From positions 1 to 44,380 of the IMG/VR virus record IMGVR_UViG_3300027973_000082: a DNA stretch of 44,380 nt; one strand, 5' to 3'. Every line of letters starts with the position of its first letter. The stretch's first letter is position 1. Positions 16,375 through 23,311 of the stretch are shown piece after piece. Position numbers and translations under genes: made by a program. The notes beneath the pieces are model-generated. The model did not search any database and had not been told where the DNA came from. It saw only the letters and a program-made list of their open reading frames with translations. The DNA comes from a virus.

Positions 16375-16539
16375 TTACTTTTTAGCAGTCTTAGCAGATT
16401 GTTTAAAAGCTTTGGCTGTAGGAGCACCTTTAGTTCCAGGGGTACGCATCTTCTCCCCAGAACCTTTGGCTATACGTTTCTTCTTGGCATGGATATTGGC
16501 ATACAAGCCTTTAGGTTCTTTACCAGTATTGATAGTCAT
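16375..16539 (-). CDS. 54-aa basic conserved protein
   Basis: 54 aa. It begins MTINTGKEPKGLYANIHAKK and then reads KRIAKGSGEKMRTPGTKGAP, ending in a Lys/Ala helix. The YANIHAKKKRIAxGSGEKMR pattern is one I recognise from many phages, always next to packaging genes. It may be a DNA- or RNA-binding protein, but no function is established to my knowledge. It is packed tightly between its neighbours. Confidence 0.72.
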   Translation of the reverse strand: MTINTGKEPKGLYANIHAKKKRIAKGSGEKMRTPGTKGAPTAKAFKQSAKTAKK

Positions 16540-16540
16540 A

Positions 16541-16795
16541 TCAACACTTCCACTTCTTAAGAGCTTTGTTAATTCTTGAATCAGGATCTTTAGCTTTAGC
16601 TGTACCAGTTAACTTTTTCTTCATACCAGTCATACGAGCACAGAAAGAATCTTTACGAGAACCACCTTCAGGTTGTGGTGGTTTAAGGTTATGTCCTTGA
16701 GCTTTAGCTGAAGCTCTACCTTTAGCGTTTAAACCACCTGATTCAGACTTACCCTCTTTACGTTGCCAAGCTGGTGACTTTTTACCTGTAGCCAT
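16541..16795 (-). CDS. DUF6321-like small protein
   Basis: 84 aa. MATGKKSPAWQRKEGKSESG followed by GGLNAKGRASAKAQG, then PQPEGGSRKDSFCARMTGMK and a KKW-type C-terminus. This matches a widespread phage and prophage family (DUF6321 from memory) of strongly basic proteins with an FCARM motif. The function is unknown. It is the first gene of the leftward late unit, 52 bp downstream of the inverted repeat at 16847-16864. Confidence 0.78.
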   Translation of the reverse strand: MATGKKSPAWQRKEGKSESGGLNAKGRASAKAQGHNLKPPQPEGGSRKDSFCARMTGMKKKLTGTAKAKDPDSRINKALKKWKC

Positions 16796-16846
16796 ATACC
16801 CTCCCTTGAATGGGTCGGACTATAACATCCTTTTGGATAACGTACA

Positions 16847-16864
16847 TTGTCACGTATGTGACAA
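16847..16864 (-). promoter_or_regulatory. Inverted repeat and possible promoter/operator of the late unit
   Basis: Perfect 7-bp arms TTGTCAC-GTAT-GTGACAA, 52 bp before the first late gene. Read leftward it starts TTGTCACATA, one base off a -35 box. The same ten bases occur upstream of the metallophosphoesterase gene (31979-31996). The matching -10 is poor, so it may be an operator or a site for a phage regulator rather than a standard promoter. Confidence 0.45.
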
Positions 16865-17012
16865 CATAGGATATTTATTTTCTGTTTGAGTACCTTCAGT
16901 GGACTTGACAAGATTTTTTAAAAGCTGAGAATAGAGGCTTCTTTCTTTTACTGTTTTCTTTCTTAGGTTCAGGTATATATACAGAGACATATATAAACAA
17001 TGTTCTGTGTGA

Positions 17013-17026
17013 GTCTATGTATAGAC
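17013..17026. promoter_or_regulatory. Short dyad, possible operator
   Basis: GTCTAT and ATAGAC arms around two bases, in the AT-rich part of the divergent intergenic region. Its size and place suit an operator or a small hairpin. There is no further support. Confidence 0.25.
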
Positions 17027-17122
17027 GAACATCCAACCAATATTTTAAGTAACCCCCCTTTGTTTAAAAGTATGCAGCAGCGTTATAAGCTGTGATAAAT
17101 CAAATTAAACATAAAACAATTT

Positions 17123-17230
17123 GCTCCCCCTCCCCCTATAACAATATAAGTAAGTAAGTACTAACTTAGCATTAGGATTAGTGGTATATAGAGCAGCTAT
17201 ACACATCAACAACTTAGCTCCCCCTCTATA
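17123..17230 (+). repeat. Pair of CT-rich direct repeats
   Basis: GCTCCCCCTCCCCCTATA (17123-17140) and GCTCCCCCTCTATA (17217-17230) lie 94 bp apart. Between them is an AT-rich stretch with a TAAG/AGTA tandem tract (about 17147-17161). Repeats next to an easily melted AT-rich stretch are typical of origins or promoters, but nothing here proves either. Confidence 0.35.
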
Positions 17231-17366
17231 CTCATTGTTTATAGCCTGTTCTAGCCACTACAACCTATCAAACAGCCATTGTTTGGTATCAGTTATACCT
17301 TCGGCATTGGTCTTATCATTTCGCTGTCCTAGCTCTTATCTTGTGATTGCTATCGTTTGTGGATTG

Positions 17367-17575
17367 CGCCCCCCGCTTCTCGTGCGGGGTGACCATCGGT
17401 CGCTACGCTCCCTTGCACAAACCACGCCAGTCGCTGCGCTTCGCTTGCTTGGTGGCATGGCTGCGGGGCTTCGCCCTTTGTGCCTTGGTCATCCTTCGGA
17501 CTCGTCGCCTTCGGCTCCTCGCCCCTTACTCTCAGCTTCTTTGAGGGGGGCGAATCCCCTTCACTTCATCAACCT
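17367..17575. other. GC-rich island of short hairpins (upstream of the first early gene)
   Basis: About 200 bp that is far richer in GC than its surroundings. It contains CCCCGC-N7-GCGGGG (17371-17389), GGGC-TTC-GCCC (17466-17476), GCC-TTC-GGC (17507-17515) and several CGCTTCGC or CCTTCGG units. It reads open in one frame but the product is low-complexity Arg/Leu/Pro and not credible. It may be a structured leader RNA, a protein-binding site or acquired repetitive DNA. A similar island lies at 18713-18840. Confidence 0.6.
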
Positions 17576-17588
17576 CAAGGAGCTAAAA

Positions 17589-17807
17589 ATGGCACAGCAA
17601 AACGATTTCGACTTCAACGCCTTCAACAATCTTACTGAACGCAAACCTGCTGGCTTGCAAATCTTTCTCGCTCAGCAACTTCTCTCTAACGCACTCTGGT
17701 CTATGGAGAAGTATGACAACCCACGTGGTGCTGATCTCAACAGTATCCTCGTTGACATCAAGGAGCTGCGTGCGGTGCTCAAGCAAGATGCAGCAGATCG
17801 TAAGTAA
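17589..17807 (+). CDS. 72-aa early protein
   Basis: 72 aa, starting MAQQNDFDFNAFNNLTERKP. The ATG at 17589 follows CAAGGAGCTAAAA; an apparent longer frame from 17181 runs through the GC-rich island and is rejected. It is predicted helical, with a C-terminal charged helix (LNSILVDIKELRAVLKQDAA). A strong terminator follows at once (17816-17844), so it is a single-gene transcript with a long structured leader. No family is recognised. First gene of the early unit, so a host-takeover role is possible. Confidence 0.7.
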   Translation: MAQQNDFDFNAFNNLTERKPAGLQIFLAQQLLSNALWSMEKYDNPRGADLNSILVDIKELRAVLKQDAADRK

Positions 17808-17815
17808 TCTCCGAC

Positions 17816-17844
17816 AGGTAGTGGTTCGCTCCACTACCTTTTTT
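17816..17844 (+). terminator. Rho-independent terminator after the first early gene
   Basis: AGGTAGTGG and CCACTACCT form a perfect 9-bp stem around TTCGCT, followed by a run of T. It isolates the 72-aa gene from the rest of the early unit. Confidence 0.88.
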
Positions 17845-17864
17845 CATCCTCATAGGAGTCTCGC

Positions 17865-17996
17865 ATGAAAGACATTACTGACATCTACCAACGTAGAACT
17901 GAAGATACAAAGTATTCCTTTACAGATTACCTTGGTGCTTTACTTATGGCTTTAGCCATTGGTATTCCTTTTGCAATCTACTTCTGGAGAATGTGA
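17865..17996 (+). CDS. 43-aa single-span membrane protein
   Basis: 43 aa. A charged N-terminal half (MKDITDIYQRRTEDTKYSFT) is followed by one transmembrane helix (LGALLMALAIGIPFAIYFW). ATAGGAG lies nine bases before the ATG. The stop overlaps the next ATG as TGATG. It is an early membrane peptide of unknown role; inhibition of a host envelope process is possible but unproven. Confidence 0.62.
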   Translation: MKDITDIYQRRTEDTKYSFTDYLGALLMALAIGIPFAIYFWRM

Positions 17997-18283
17997 TGAT
18001 GTATCACGCTATCGAACTAGACAACAACCTGGTCGTAAGACCAGTTGTTGACGGTATCACTGAGATCGAATGGTTTCATGGATGCAGGTGTTTTGAAATA
18101 TCTGCGTCTGAGTTTCAACTGAAGAGTCGTATCCAAAACTATACAAACATGGACCTGCTCACAACTGAAGCTTGGAATCATTTCATAAGCTCACTAAATG
18201 ATCCTGGGATTGTTCCTAGTAACAGATTTGTATCAACACGTATCGTCCGAGACAAATGGGACGCTGACAGGAGTATTTACTAA
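17996..18283 (+). CDS. 95-aa early protein
   Basis: 95 aa, starting MMYHAIELDNNLVVRPVVDG. The first half looks like strands (ITEIEWFHGCRCFEISASEF), the second half helical (DLLTTEAWNHFISSLNDPG). The start at 17996 gives a TGATG overlap with the upstream gene; a GTG at 17993 is less likely. The next gene overlaps its stop (TAATG). No family is recognised. Confidence 0.6.
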   Translation: MMYHAIELDNNLVVRPVVDGITEIEWFHGCRCFEISASEFQLKSRIQNYTNMDLLTTEAWNHFISSLNDPGIVPSNRFVSTRIVRDKWDADRSIY

Positions 18284-18495
18284 TGAATGAGAACTATCTG
18301 CCTATCTGTACCAGTTGCTATGGTGTTCGGGTTGAACCACAACGTAGACACATGGCTCGTCCAACGTGTATGTCTTGTGGAGAAACCTTGGCACGAAAGG
18401 TGCAACACACCATAGCTCCCATCAACAAGAGCAACTATATGCTCATCAGCAACATGGATGAACTTAAACAACTTAACCCCAAAAGGACAACATGA
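18283..18495 (+). CDS. Small zinc-ribbon protein
   Basis: 70 aa. Two CxxC knuckles, CTSC at about residues 9-12 and CMSC at about 29-32, are separated by a basic segment (VRVEPQRRHMARP). After them comes ETLARKVQHTIAPINKSNYM, with HTIAP and KSNYM stretches that I recall from small phage zinc proteins. It could bind nucleic acid or a host protein. It overlaps the next gene by four bases. Confidence 0.66.
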   Translation: MNENYLPICTSCYGVRVEPQRRHMARPTCMSCGETLARKVQHTIAPINKSNYMLISNMDELKQLNPKRTT

Positions 18496-18701
18496 GAATG
18501 AAAGACTTTCTTTTAGGTATTGAAGATGATCTACGTAGTAAGGGTAACTACTGCTGTTATTGTTTACAGCCTCAAGATGGCAAGATCTCTTGCTGTCAAG
18601 AGAATCACTTTGTTCCGTTTGATGATCTCTACGAAGAAGATCAAAAAGCTTTGATTGAAGAAGTTACTACTGAGTACGAAGCTTGGAGCAAGACTCAATA
18701 A
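18492..18701 (+). CDS. 69-aa Cys-rich early protein
   Basis: 69 aa. The N-terminal helix (MRMKDFLLGIEDDLRSKGNY) leads into CCYCLQPQDGKISCCQENHF, with Cys pairs and a His that could bind one metal. An acidic C-terminal helix follows (DLYEEDQKALIEEVTTEYEA). The start overlaps the preceding gene; a second ATG two codons in is possible. Unknown function; the second metal-binding-like protein in a row. Confidence 0.6.
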   Translation: MRMKDFLLGIEDDLRSKGNYCCYCLQPQDGKISCCQENHFVPFDDLYEEDQKALIEEVTTEYEAWSKTQ

Positions 18702-18712
18702 CGCTCGTCCTG

Positions 18713-18840
18713 GCAAGCCTTATCCCGCCACCAAAGGTGGCAGGGGCTTGCGATAGGACTCGCTTATGTTCTTAAGCGGGACTTGTCGCCTGCCCAACCG
18801 CAAGCGGGGGCAGCCGCCTTCGCCCTTTGTTTTTTTTTAC
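18713..18840 (+). terminator. GC-rich nested-hairpin island, probably a terminator
   Basis: Three hairpins follow each other. GCAAGCC...GGCTTGC encloses GCCACC-AAA-GGTGGC (18713-18751); CGCTTA-N6-TAAGCG (18761-18778); CTGCCC...GGGCAG encloses CCGC-AA-GCGG (18790-18813). A T-rich tail (TTTGTTTTTTTTT) ends at about 18838. The last part would terminate rightward transcripts. The repeated nesting is more than a terminator needs. See also 17367-17575. Confidence 0.65.
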
Positions 18841-18852
18841 AAGGAGATAGTT

Positions 18853-19047
18853 ATGGAATTAGATTTAGTTGATGAGATGAACTGGGAAGACAGTGACAAG
18901 GTTGAAATCATTTCTTTAGAGGAAGCTGGTCTTGAAGAAGCTCCTTTAGCTGAAGAGACACATCGTCACGGTCATGTGTTTCGTAATGGTATTCACGCAT
19001 ACCTTGATTGGTACTTTGATGGATCAATAGAAAATGACGATTACTAA
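18853..19047 (+). CDS. 64-aa acidic early protein
   Basis: 64 aa. Very acidic N-terminal half (MELDLVDEMNWEDSDKVEII, then LEEAGLEEAPLAEETHRHG). The C-terminal part has His and aromatic residues (HVFRNGIHAYLDWYFDG). AAGGAGATAGTT precedes the ATG. Acidic small early proteins can mimic DNA or bind host enzymes, but nothing specific is visible. Its end overlaps the next gene by 14 bases. Confidence 0.63.
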   Translation: MELDLVDEMNWEDSDKVEIISLEEAGLEEAPLAEETHRHGHVFRNGIHAYLDWYFDGSIENDDY

Positions 19048-19192
19048 TCATTGGTTCATAGAATCAAATGACTATGACGATGTTCTAGTCAACGTTAACA
19101 TCCACACCCCCTTTGAAGAAGAAGGGGATAGCCACAAGCAATTGGAGCTATTCATAACTGAAGACCTCATGCTTGAAGATGTGAGTTATTAG
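19034..19192 (+). CDS. 52-aa acidic early protein
   Basis: 52 aa: MTITNHWFIESNDYDDVLVN, then a short strand, then TPFEEEGDSHKQLELFITED. It looks like a small alpha/beta fold with a net negative charge. It overlaps the preceding gene by 14 bases in another frame, so translation is probably coupled; no independent ribosome site is clear. Confidence 0.5.
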   Translation: MTITNHWFIESNDYDDVLVNVNIHTPFEEEGDSHKQLELFITEDLMLEDVSY

Positions 19193-19211
19193 TAACACAA
19201 CGGAGATCAAA

Positions 19212-19736
19212 ATGCCTAATTGGTGTAATAACACAATGACTATTTCTCATCCAGATCCAAACATGATTGTCAAAGCACTAGATGCTTGGAACTCTGGTCA
19301 GTTTTTGCAAACACTTGTTCCTTGTCCACAGGATCTGATTGACACAGTTTCAGGATGTTTTGGAGATGGAGAAAAACAAAAAGCTTTAGAAAAAAAGCAA
19401 AAAGACAATTTTGAAAAGTATGGCTATCCAACATGGTGGGAATATTGTGTAGCTGAATGGGGAACTAAATGGGATGTGGGACACGACCAATACAGAGATC
19501 CACCTATTCTTCATAACAATGGGTTTTCTGTTGCTTTTGAGAGTGCTTGGTCACCGCCTTGTGATGCTTATGCCAAACTTAAAGAATTGGGCTACACCAT
19601 AAAAGCTTATTACTACGAACCTGGATGTGATTTTTGTGGTCGATGGCTTGATGGTGAAGATGAATGCTACCAACTTTCTGCTGGCGACATTCCAGAAGAT
19701 ATTGTTGAAGAAATGGGTATTGAATCAGTTGAGTAA
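19212..19736 (+). CDS. Api92/YubB-like protein (DUF1281 type)
   Basis: 174 aa. MPNWCNNTMTISHPDP is the signature opening of this family. It continues with AEWGTKWDVGHDQ, then NNGFSVAFESAWSPPCDAYA and GYTIKAYYYEPGCDFCG. The fold is ferredoxin-like, and such proteins occur on plasmids and phages; their biochemical role is unknown. AACGGAGATCAAA precedes the ATG. This is a complete, ordinary-length member. Confidence 0.8.
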   Translation: MPNWCNNTMTISHPDPNMIVKALDAWNSGQFLQTLVPCPQDLIDTVSGCFGDGEKQKALEKKQKDNFEKYGYPTWWEYCVAEWGTKWDVGHDQYRDPPILHNNGFSVAFESAWSPPCDAYAKLKELGYTIKAYYYEPGCDFCGRWLDGEDECYQLSAGDIPEDIVEEMGIESVE

Positions 19737-19756
19737 CAAACTTGAAAGGAAATTTT

Positions 19757-19864
19757 ATGTTTCGTGTATATCTTTCTCAATTCAAACGATGGATCGAAAA
19801 CGTTCCTGTTGAAGAAGCCTTAGTTTATAAAGAAGAAGGTTATCTTGTAGAACGTATGAACTAA
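19757..19864 (+). CDS. 35-aa small early peptide
   Basis: 35 aa, MFRVYLSQFKRWIENVPVEE and a polar end with LVYKEEGYLVERMN. AAAGGAAATTTT sits in front of the ATG at good spacing. Too short to classify; the good ribosome site and tight context are the only support. Confidence 0.5.
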   Translation: MFRVYLSQFKRWIENVPVEEALVYKEEGYLVERMN

Positions 19865-19903
19865 CAGCATTTTTCCACAGTACTTTCTTAGAGAGTATTG
19901 TGT

Positions 19904-19917
19904 AGGCGATGTTGCCT
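19904..19917 (+). promoter_or_regulatory. GATGTT-loop hairpin before the cassette gene at 19933
   Basis: AGGC-GATGTT-GCCT, a 4-bp stem closing a GATGTT hexaloop, just before the ribosome site GAGGGAG. A hairpin with the same hexaloop (GCGG-GATGTT-CCGC) precedes the gene at 30635. It may be a binding site in the 5' leader. Confidence 0.3.
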
Positions 19918-19932
19918 GTGAGGGAGAAACAA

Positions 19933-20382
19933 ATGGATGCTCACATGATGTCCACTTTGTATGCTGCTGCTACTGAGAGTCTTGTCTCAGATGCTTCGGC
20001 TACAAGTACATTCGAGAAGATGATAGCTGTTGCGTTTACGCATAGCTCAGTTGAAACGTTTGCTAAAGACTTGAAAGACACAGAGAAACAAATCAAGAAA
20101 GACTTTGATGTTAGCTCTATGCCTGGTCCTTGGAGATCAGCTAAGTCTGTGATTCACGGTGCTATGAAGCTCAGCATCAAGCTCATTGATGACAACGGAA
20201 GCTATGTCGGTAAGACATTTCTTCAGAACAAGATCAAAGAACTGAAGACTCCCAAAGAAGAAATGAGTGCTGAAGATTACGCCAACAAAGTTATTAAGAA
20301 CTTGATGAATGTTCCTGAAGGCATGGATGCTGTCAAAGTGTTCAAGCTGGTCAAAGACTTTGTGAATGCGAGTGGTAAGTAA
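19933..20382 (+). CDS. Unknown helical protein, first gene of the VWA/MoxR cassette
   Basis: 149 aa from MDAHMMSTLYAAATESLVSD. I chose this ATG because GAGGGAG lies six bases upstream; an ATG at 19909 has no ribosome site. It is all helical and positively charged in the middle (DLKDTEKQIKKDFDVSSMPG, then WRSAKSVIHGAMKLSIKLID). No known domain is visible. Its stop overlaps the start of the VWA gene (TAATG), and that gene overlaps the ATPase gene. A joint role as adaptor or substrate of the MoxR-VWA pair is likely (inference). Confidence 0.68.
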   Translation: MDAHMMSTLYAAATESLVSDASATSTFEKMIAVAFTHSSVETFAKDLKDTEKQIKKDFDVSSMPGPWRSAKSVIHGAMKLSIKLIDDNGSYVGKTFLQNKIKELKTPKEEMSAEDYANKVIKNLMNVPEGMDAVKVFKLVKDFVNASGK

Positions 20383-22178
20383 TGCTAACCAAAGGCATTG
20401 AGGTCATGAAGTACATACGTGCAAGTGCTGGTAGAGCTGGCATTTCCGTTGTATTTGAAGACGCTAACCAACCTAGGCATGATGGTAAAACTATCTTCTT
20501 GCCAAGGATTGTTACTAGTACCACAGACCTAGAACTCAAACAGCTAATGGCATCAACAGATCACGAAGTGGCACATGATCGCTATAGCTCGTTTGATATT
20601 CTAAAGAAGAAGGAACTAGATCCCCAGGGTATATTGATGTTCGTATGGAACTTCTTAGAAGACTCCAGAATCAACTATATCGAAGCTATGGAGTATCGTG
20701 GCTTCAGGGAGAACTGGGATGATTGCAGCTCGTTGCTTATCGAAAACATCATTCGTAAAAGCAGCAAGAACACTGGTCCCATAGCAACACTCATCACAGC
20801 TTTACTTCATTGGGAAACAACTTTAACTAGTTCTGTCTTTCCTCGGATAGAGTTAGTTGTAAGCAAAGCAACCCCTGATAAAAAGGTTCTGGATGTTCTT
20901 AATAACTTTACTGATCGTCTTGCTGATTGTTACAAAATTCTGGATAAAGAAGTAGGTACTGAAGCAACATATCAGTTGGCTGTAGACATCCTCAAAGAAC
21001 TCACTGAAGAGTGCAAAGAAGAACTGAAGCCAATACCTGTTAAGCCTGTTAAGGGTGATGGCGAAGGTGAACTAAAAAAGTCTGGTGGAGAAGAAAAGGT
21101 AGAGGGAGAAGCCAAAGGAAAAGACAAAGGTGAAGGAGAAGACACCAAAAGCAAAGATGACGAATACAAAGTCATTGAGCTGAAAATCACAGAAGAAGAG
21201 TTAGAGACTTATTCTTTGTCTATGCACAACGAAAGTGGTGAAGACATGGGTAAAGTCGGTATTAACTTTGAACCTGTAAAAACAAAAGATGGTTGGGATC
21301 TAACTGACTACGATAAATACATCGTTGTTGATTATCCTAAAAACACAAGCCCTGCTGATTACTTTTTGACTCCTAAAAAGACTGTTTTTCTTTCTGAATA
21401 CCAAAAACTTGTTGAACCAGAACTTGTCTCACAAGAGAATTTTGCTCAACAAGTACGCAGGTTGATTCAAATAAAAGCAAAAGTGCAACGACAGTACGGT
21501 GTCAAGAAAGGCAAACTGGATCAATCTAGGTTGTCTCGTATCTGTTTTGATGCACCAGGGTTCAATGAGCGTGTGTTTAAGAACAAAATTGACAATAAAA
21601 CGCTTGATGCAGCTATCACGGTACTCGTAGATATGTCTGGGTCTATGCAAGGAATGAAAGCGTACTACGCTCTTGCTTCTACTTTATTGGTTAATGAAGT
21701 TTGTTCAACTCTAAACATACCTCTTGAAATTGTTGGTTTTACTGACGGAAAAATTAATTCATATACTGATTGGTGTCCAGTCATGTATATTTACAAAAGT
21801 TTTTCTGATTTAAAAGTTGACTCAGATCATCTAAAAAAGTATTTCCAAGTAAGTAGTCAGTGGATGACAGGTAATCCTGACGGTGAAAACATTCTTTGGG
21901 CGCATGATCGACTAATTAGACGCAAAGAGAAGAAAAAGCTATTGGTTGTTATGTCTGATGGCAGTCCAGCAGCTTCTAAATCATCTTCAGGTATTGGTAG
22001 ATTTACAGAGAAAGTAATCAGAGAGATAGAAGCTGCAAAGATTGTTGACATCTATGGTTTGGGTTTGTGTAGTACGTCAGTACAGACTTACTACAAAGCA
22101 CACAGCGTAGTCAATCAACCGCAAGAAATACCAAGCAAATTGTTAGAACTCATAGAAAGGAAGATCATTAATGTCTGA
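20382..22178 (+). CDS. CobT-like VWA-domain protein with HExxH motif
   Basis: 598 aa. Near the N-terminus HEVAH (residues 61-65) matches the HExxH zinc motif, in TDHEVAHDRYSSFD. Next is a helical domain, then a Lys/Glu/Gly-rich linker (about 220-265). The C-terminal von Willebrand A domain has VLVDMSGSMQGM (MIDAS DxSGS, about 417-421) and VVMSDGSPAAS (about 523). The plan matches CobT-type subunits that work with MoxR-like ATPases. The downstream overlapping gene is such an ATPase. No CobN is present, so cobalt insertion is unlikely. A remodelling or metal-linked role in infection is probable. Confidence 0.82.
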   Translation: MLTKGIEVMKYIRASAGRAGISVVFEDANQPRHDGKTIFLPRIVTSTTDLELKQLMASTDHEVAHDRYSSFDILKKKELDPQGILMFVWNFLEDSRINYIEAMEYRGFRENWDDCSSLLIENIIRKSSKNTGPIATLITALLHWETTLTSSVFPRIELVVSKATPDKKVLDVLNNFTDRLADCYKILDKEVGTEATYQLAVDILKELTEECKEELKPIPVKPVKGDGEGELKKSGGEEKVEGEAKGKDKGEGEDTKSKDDEYKVIELKITEEELETYSLSMHNESGEDMGKVGINFEPVKTKDGWDLTDYDKYIVVDYPKNTSPADYFLTPKKTVFLSEYQKLVEPELVSQENFAQQVRRLIQIKAKVQRQYGVKKGKLDQSRLSRICFDAPGFNERVFKNKIDNKTLDAAITVLVDMSGSMQGMKAYYALASTLLVNEVCSTLNIPLEIVGFTDGKINSYTDWCPVMYIYKSFSDLKVDSDHLKKYFQVSSQWMTGNPDGENILWAHDRLIRRKEKKKLLVVMSDGSPAASKSSSGIGRFTEKVIREIEAAKIVDIYGLGLCSTSVQTYYKAHSVVNQPQEIPSKLLELIERKIINV

Positions 22179-23295
22179 AACAGAAACAAAGTCAAAGGTC
22201 GAAGATCTTGTTAAATCAAAAATCAAAGAGGCAATGGAAAAGCGTAAAGTCTCAACAACAGACACAACAACATACGACATAGCTTCTGATACCTATGTGA
22301 CTGAAACACCAACAGCTCCTGTAATAACACGACCTGAACTTAAACCAGGTCAAATCTACTTCTCTAATTTGTTCAAAGAAATTTGGATCATCGACAAAGA
22401 AGACTTTGGTGTCACAATGTTCCATGAAACTACTTGGGATGAACGTATCGCTTCATTTGTTCCTAGTATCAATCCTACTTATGTCTTTGACAAAGACTTG
22501 GCTGCAAACGTTTTAAGAGCATGGGAGTTAAATGAAAGAGTACTCTGTTACGGGCCTACGGGGGCTGGTAAATCTAGTCTTATTGAGCAGCTTTGTGCTC
22601 GTACTGGTCGCCCTTTCGTTCGGGTTAATTGTACTGGGGACATGGATACCTCAATGATCTTTGGTCAATTGACAGCTAAAAGCGGTTCAACAATCTGGGT
22701 AGATGGTGCTGTAACAGAAGCTGTACGTTATGGTGCTGTGTTTGCTTGGGACGAGTGGGACGTAACTCCTCCAGAGATTTCTATGGGTCTTCAGTGGCTC
22801 TTAGAGGACGATGGCAAGCTCTTCTTGAAAGAAATGCCTGGTAGTACCAAAGACAAACAGATTGTCCCTCACGAGCATTTCCGTATCGTAGCTATTGGCA
22901 ACACACAAGGTCAAGGCGATGAGACAGGAGCACATGCTGGTACTAACGTTCAGAACTCTGCAACACTTGACCGTTTTGGTACTGCTGTTTACGTTGATTA
23001 CCTTGATGCTTCTATCGAAGAAACAATGTTGACCAACAGGTATCCAGACACAATTACCAAGAAAGCAGCCAAAGAACTTGTCAAACTTGCTAACTTGATT
23101 CGTCAAGGTTACAAAGCAGCTCAGTTCAATCTAACAATGTCTCCACGTTCATTGTTTAGCATCTGCAACAAAGTTTCTTTTGGGATGACTTTGAGAACTG
23201 CATTCAATCTTGTTTACCTGAACAAGCTAAACGACACACAGCGTAAGGTTGCTGACGAGTTGTTTACTAAGATTTACGGTAACAAAGAGATCTAA
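22171..23295 (+). CDS. CobS/MoxR-like AAA+ ATPase
   Basis: 374 aa. Walker A GPTGAGKSS (about 128-136), GRPFVRVNCTGDMDTSMIFG after it, Walker B VFAWDEWD (about 190-197), sensor region RIVAIGNTQGQGDETGAH (about 239-256), and an arginine in ATLDRFG. This is the MoxR clade as in CobS. The N-terminal about 110 residues are specific and contain a possible partner-binding domain. It overlaps the VWA gene by eight bases, so the pair is co-made. Hexameric ATPase with a VWA partner is the usual form; the target is not known. Confidence 0.87.
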   Translation: MSETETKSKVEDLVKSKIKEAMEKRKVSTTDTTTYDIASDTYVTETPTAPVITRPELKPGQIYFSNLFKEIWIIDKEDFGVTMFHETTWDERIASFVPSINPTYVFDKDLAANVLRAWELNERVLCYGPTGAGKSSLIEQLCARTGRPFVRVNCTGDMDTSMIFGQLTAKSGSTIWVDGAVTEAVRYGAVFAWDEWDVTPPEISMGLQWLLEDDGKLFLKEMPGSTKDKQIVPHEHFRIVAIGNTQGQGDETGAHAGTNVQNSATLDRFGTAVYVDYLDASIEETMLTNRYPDTITKKAAKELVKLANLIRQGYKAAQFNLTMSPRSLFSICNKVSFGMTLRTAFNLVYLNKLNDTQRKVADELFTKIYGNKEI

Positions 23296-23311
23296 AACCA
23301 CAAAACCACAA

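Larger units (their letters stand above)
16796..17588. other. Divergent intergenic region between late and early units
   Basis: 793 bp without a convincing gene. From the late side it holds an inverted repeat (16847-16864), a TTGACA (16905-16910) without a good -10, an AT-rich stretch with TATATATAC runs (about 16974-16996), a dyad GTCTAT-GT-ATAGAC (17013-17026), two CT-rich direct repeats (17123-17140 and 17217-17230), and a GC-rich hairpin island (17367-17575). Promoters for both units and perhaps the replication origin should lie here. I cannot place them with confidence. Confidence 0.6.

Noticed and set aside
16729-16911. Minus-strand 60-codon frame upstream of the DUF6321-like gene
   Set aside because: It overlaps the conserved start of that gene in another frame, has no ribosome site and covers the inverted repeat at 16847-16864.
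16905-16933. Rightward promoter with a perfect TTGACA
   Set aside because: At 16-18 bases downstream there is no acceptable -10 (AGAATA or GAATAG), and the first early gene is more than 650 bp away.
17543-17560. tRNA T-arm-like sequence (GGGG...GAATCCCC)
   Set aside because: The loop lacks the TTC signature and no acceptor or anticodon arm can be found around it.
17181-17588. In-frame upstream extension of the 72-aa early gene through the GC-rich island
   Set aside because: The product is low-complexity Arg/Leu/Pro/Ser from hairpin DNA, has no ribosome site, and the ATG at 17589 has a good one.
20382-23295. Cobalamin synthesis by the CobS/CobT-like genes
   Set aside because: The cobaltochelatase large subunit CobN and all other cobalamin genes are missing, so I kept a MoxR-VWA description.
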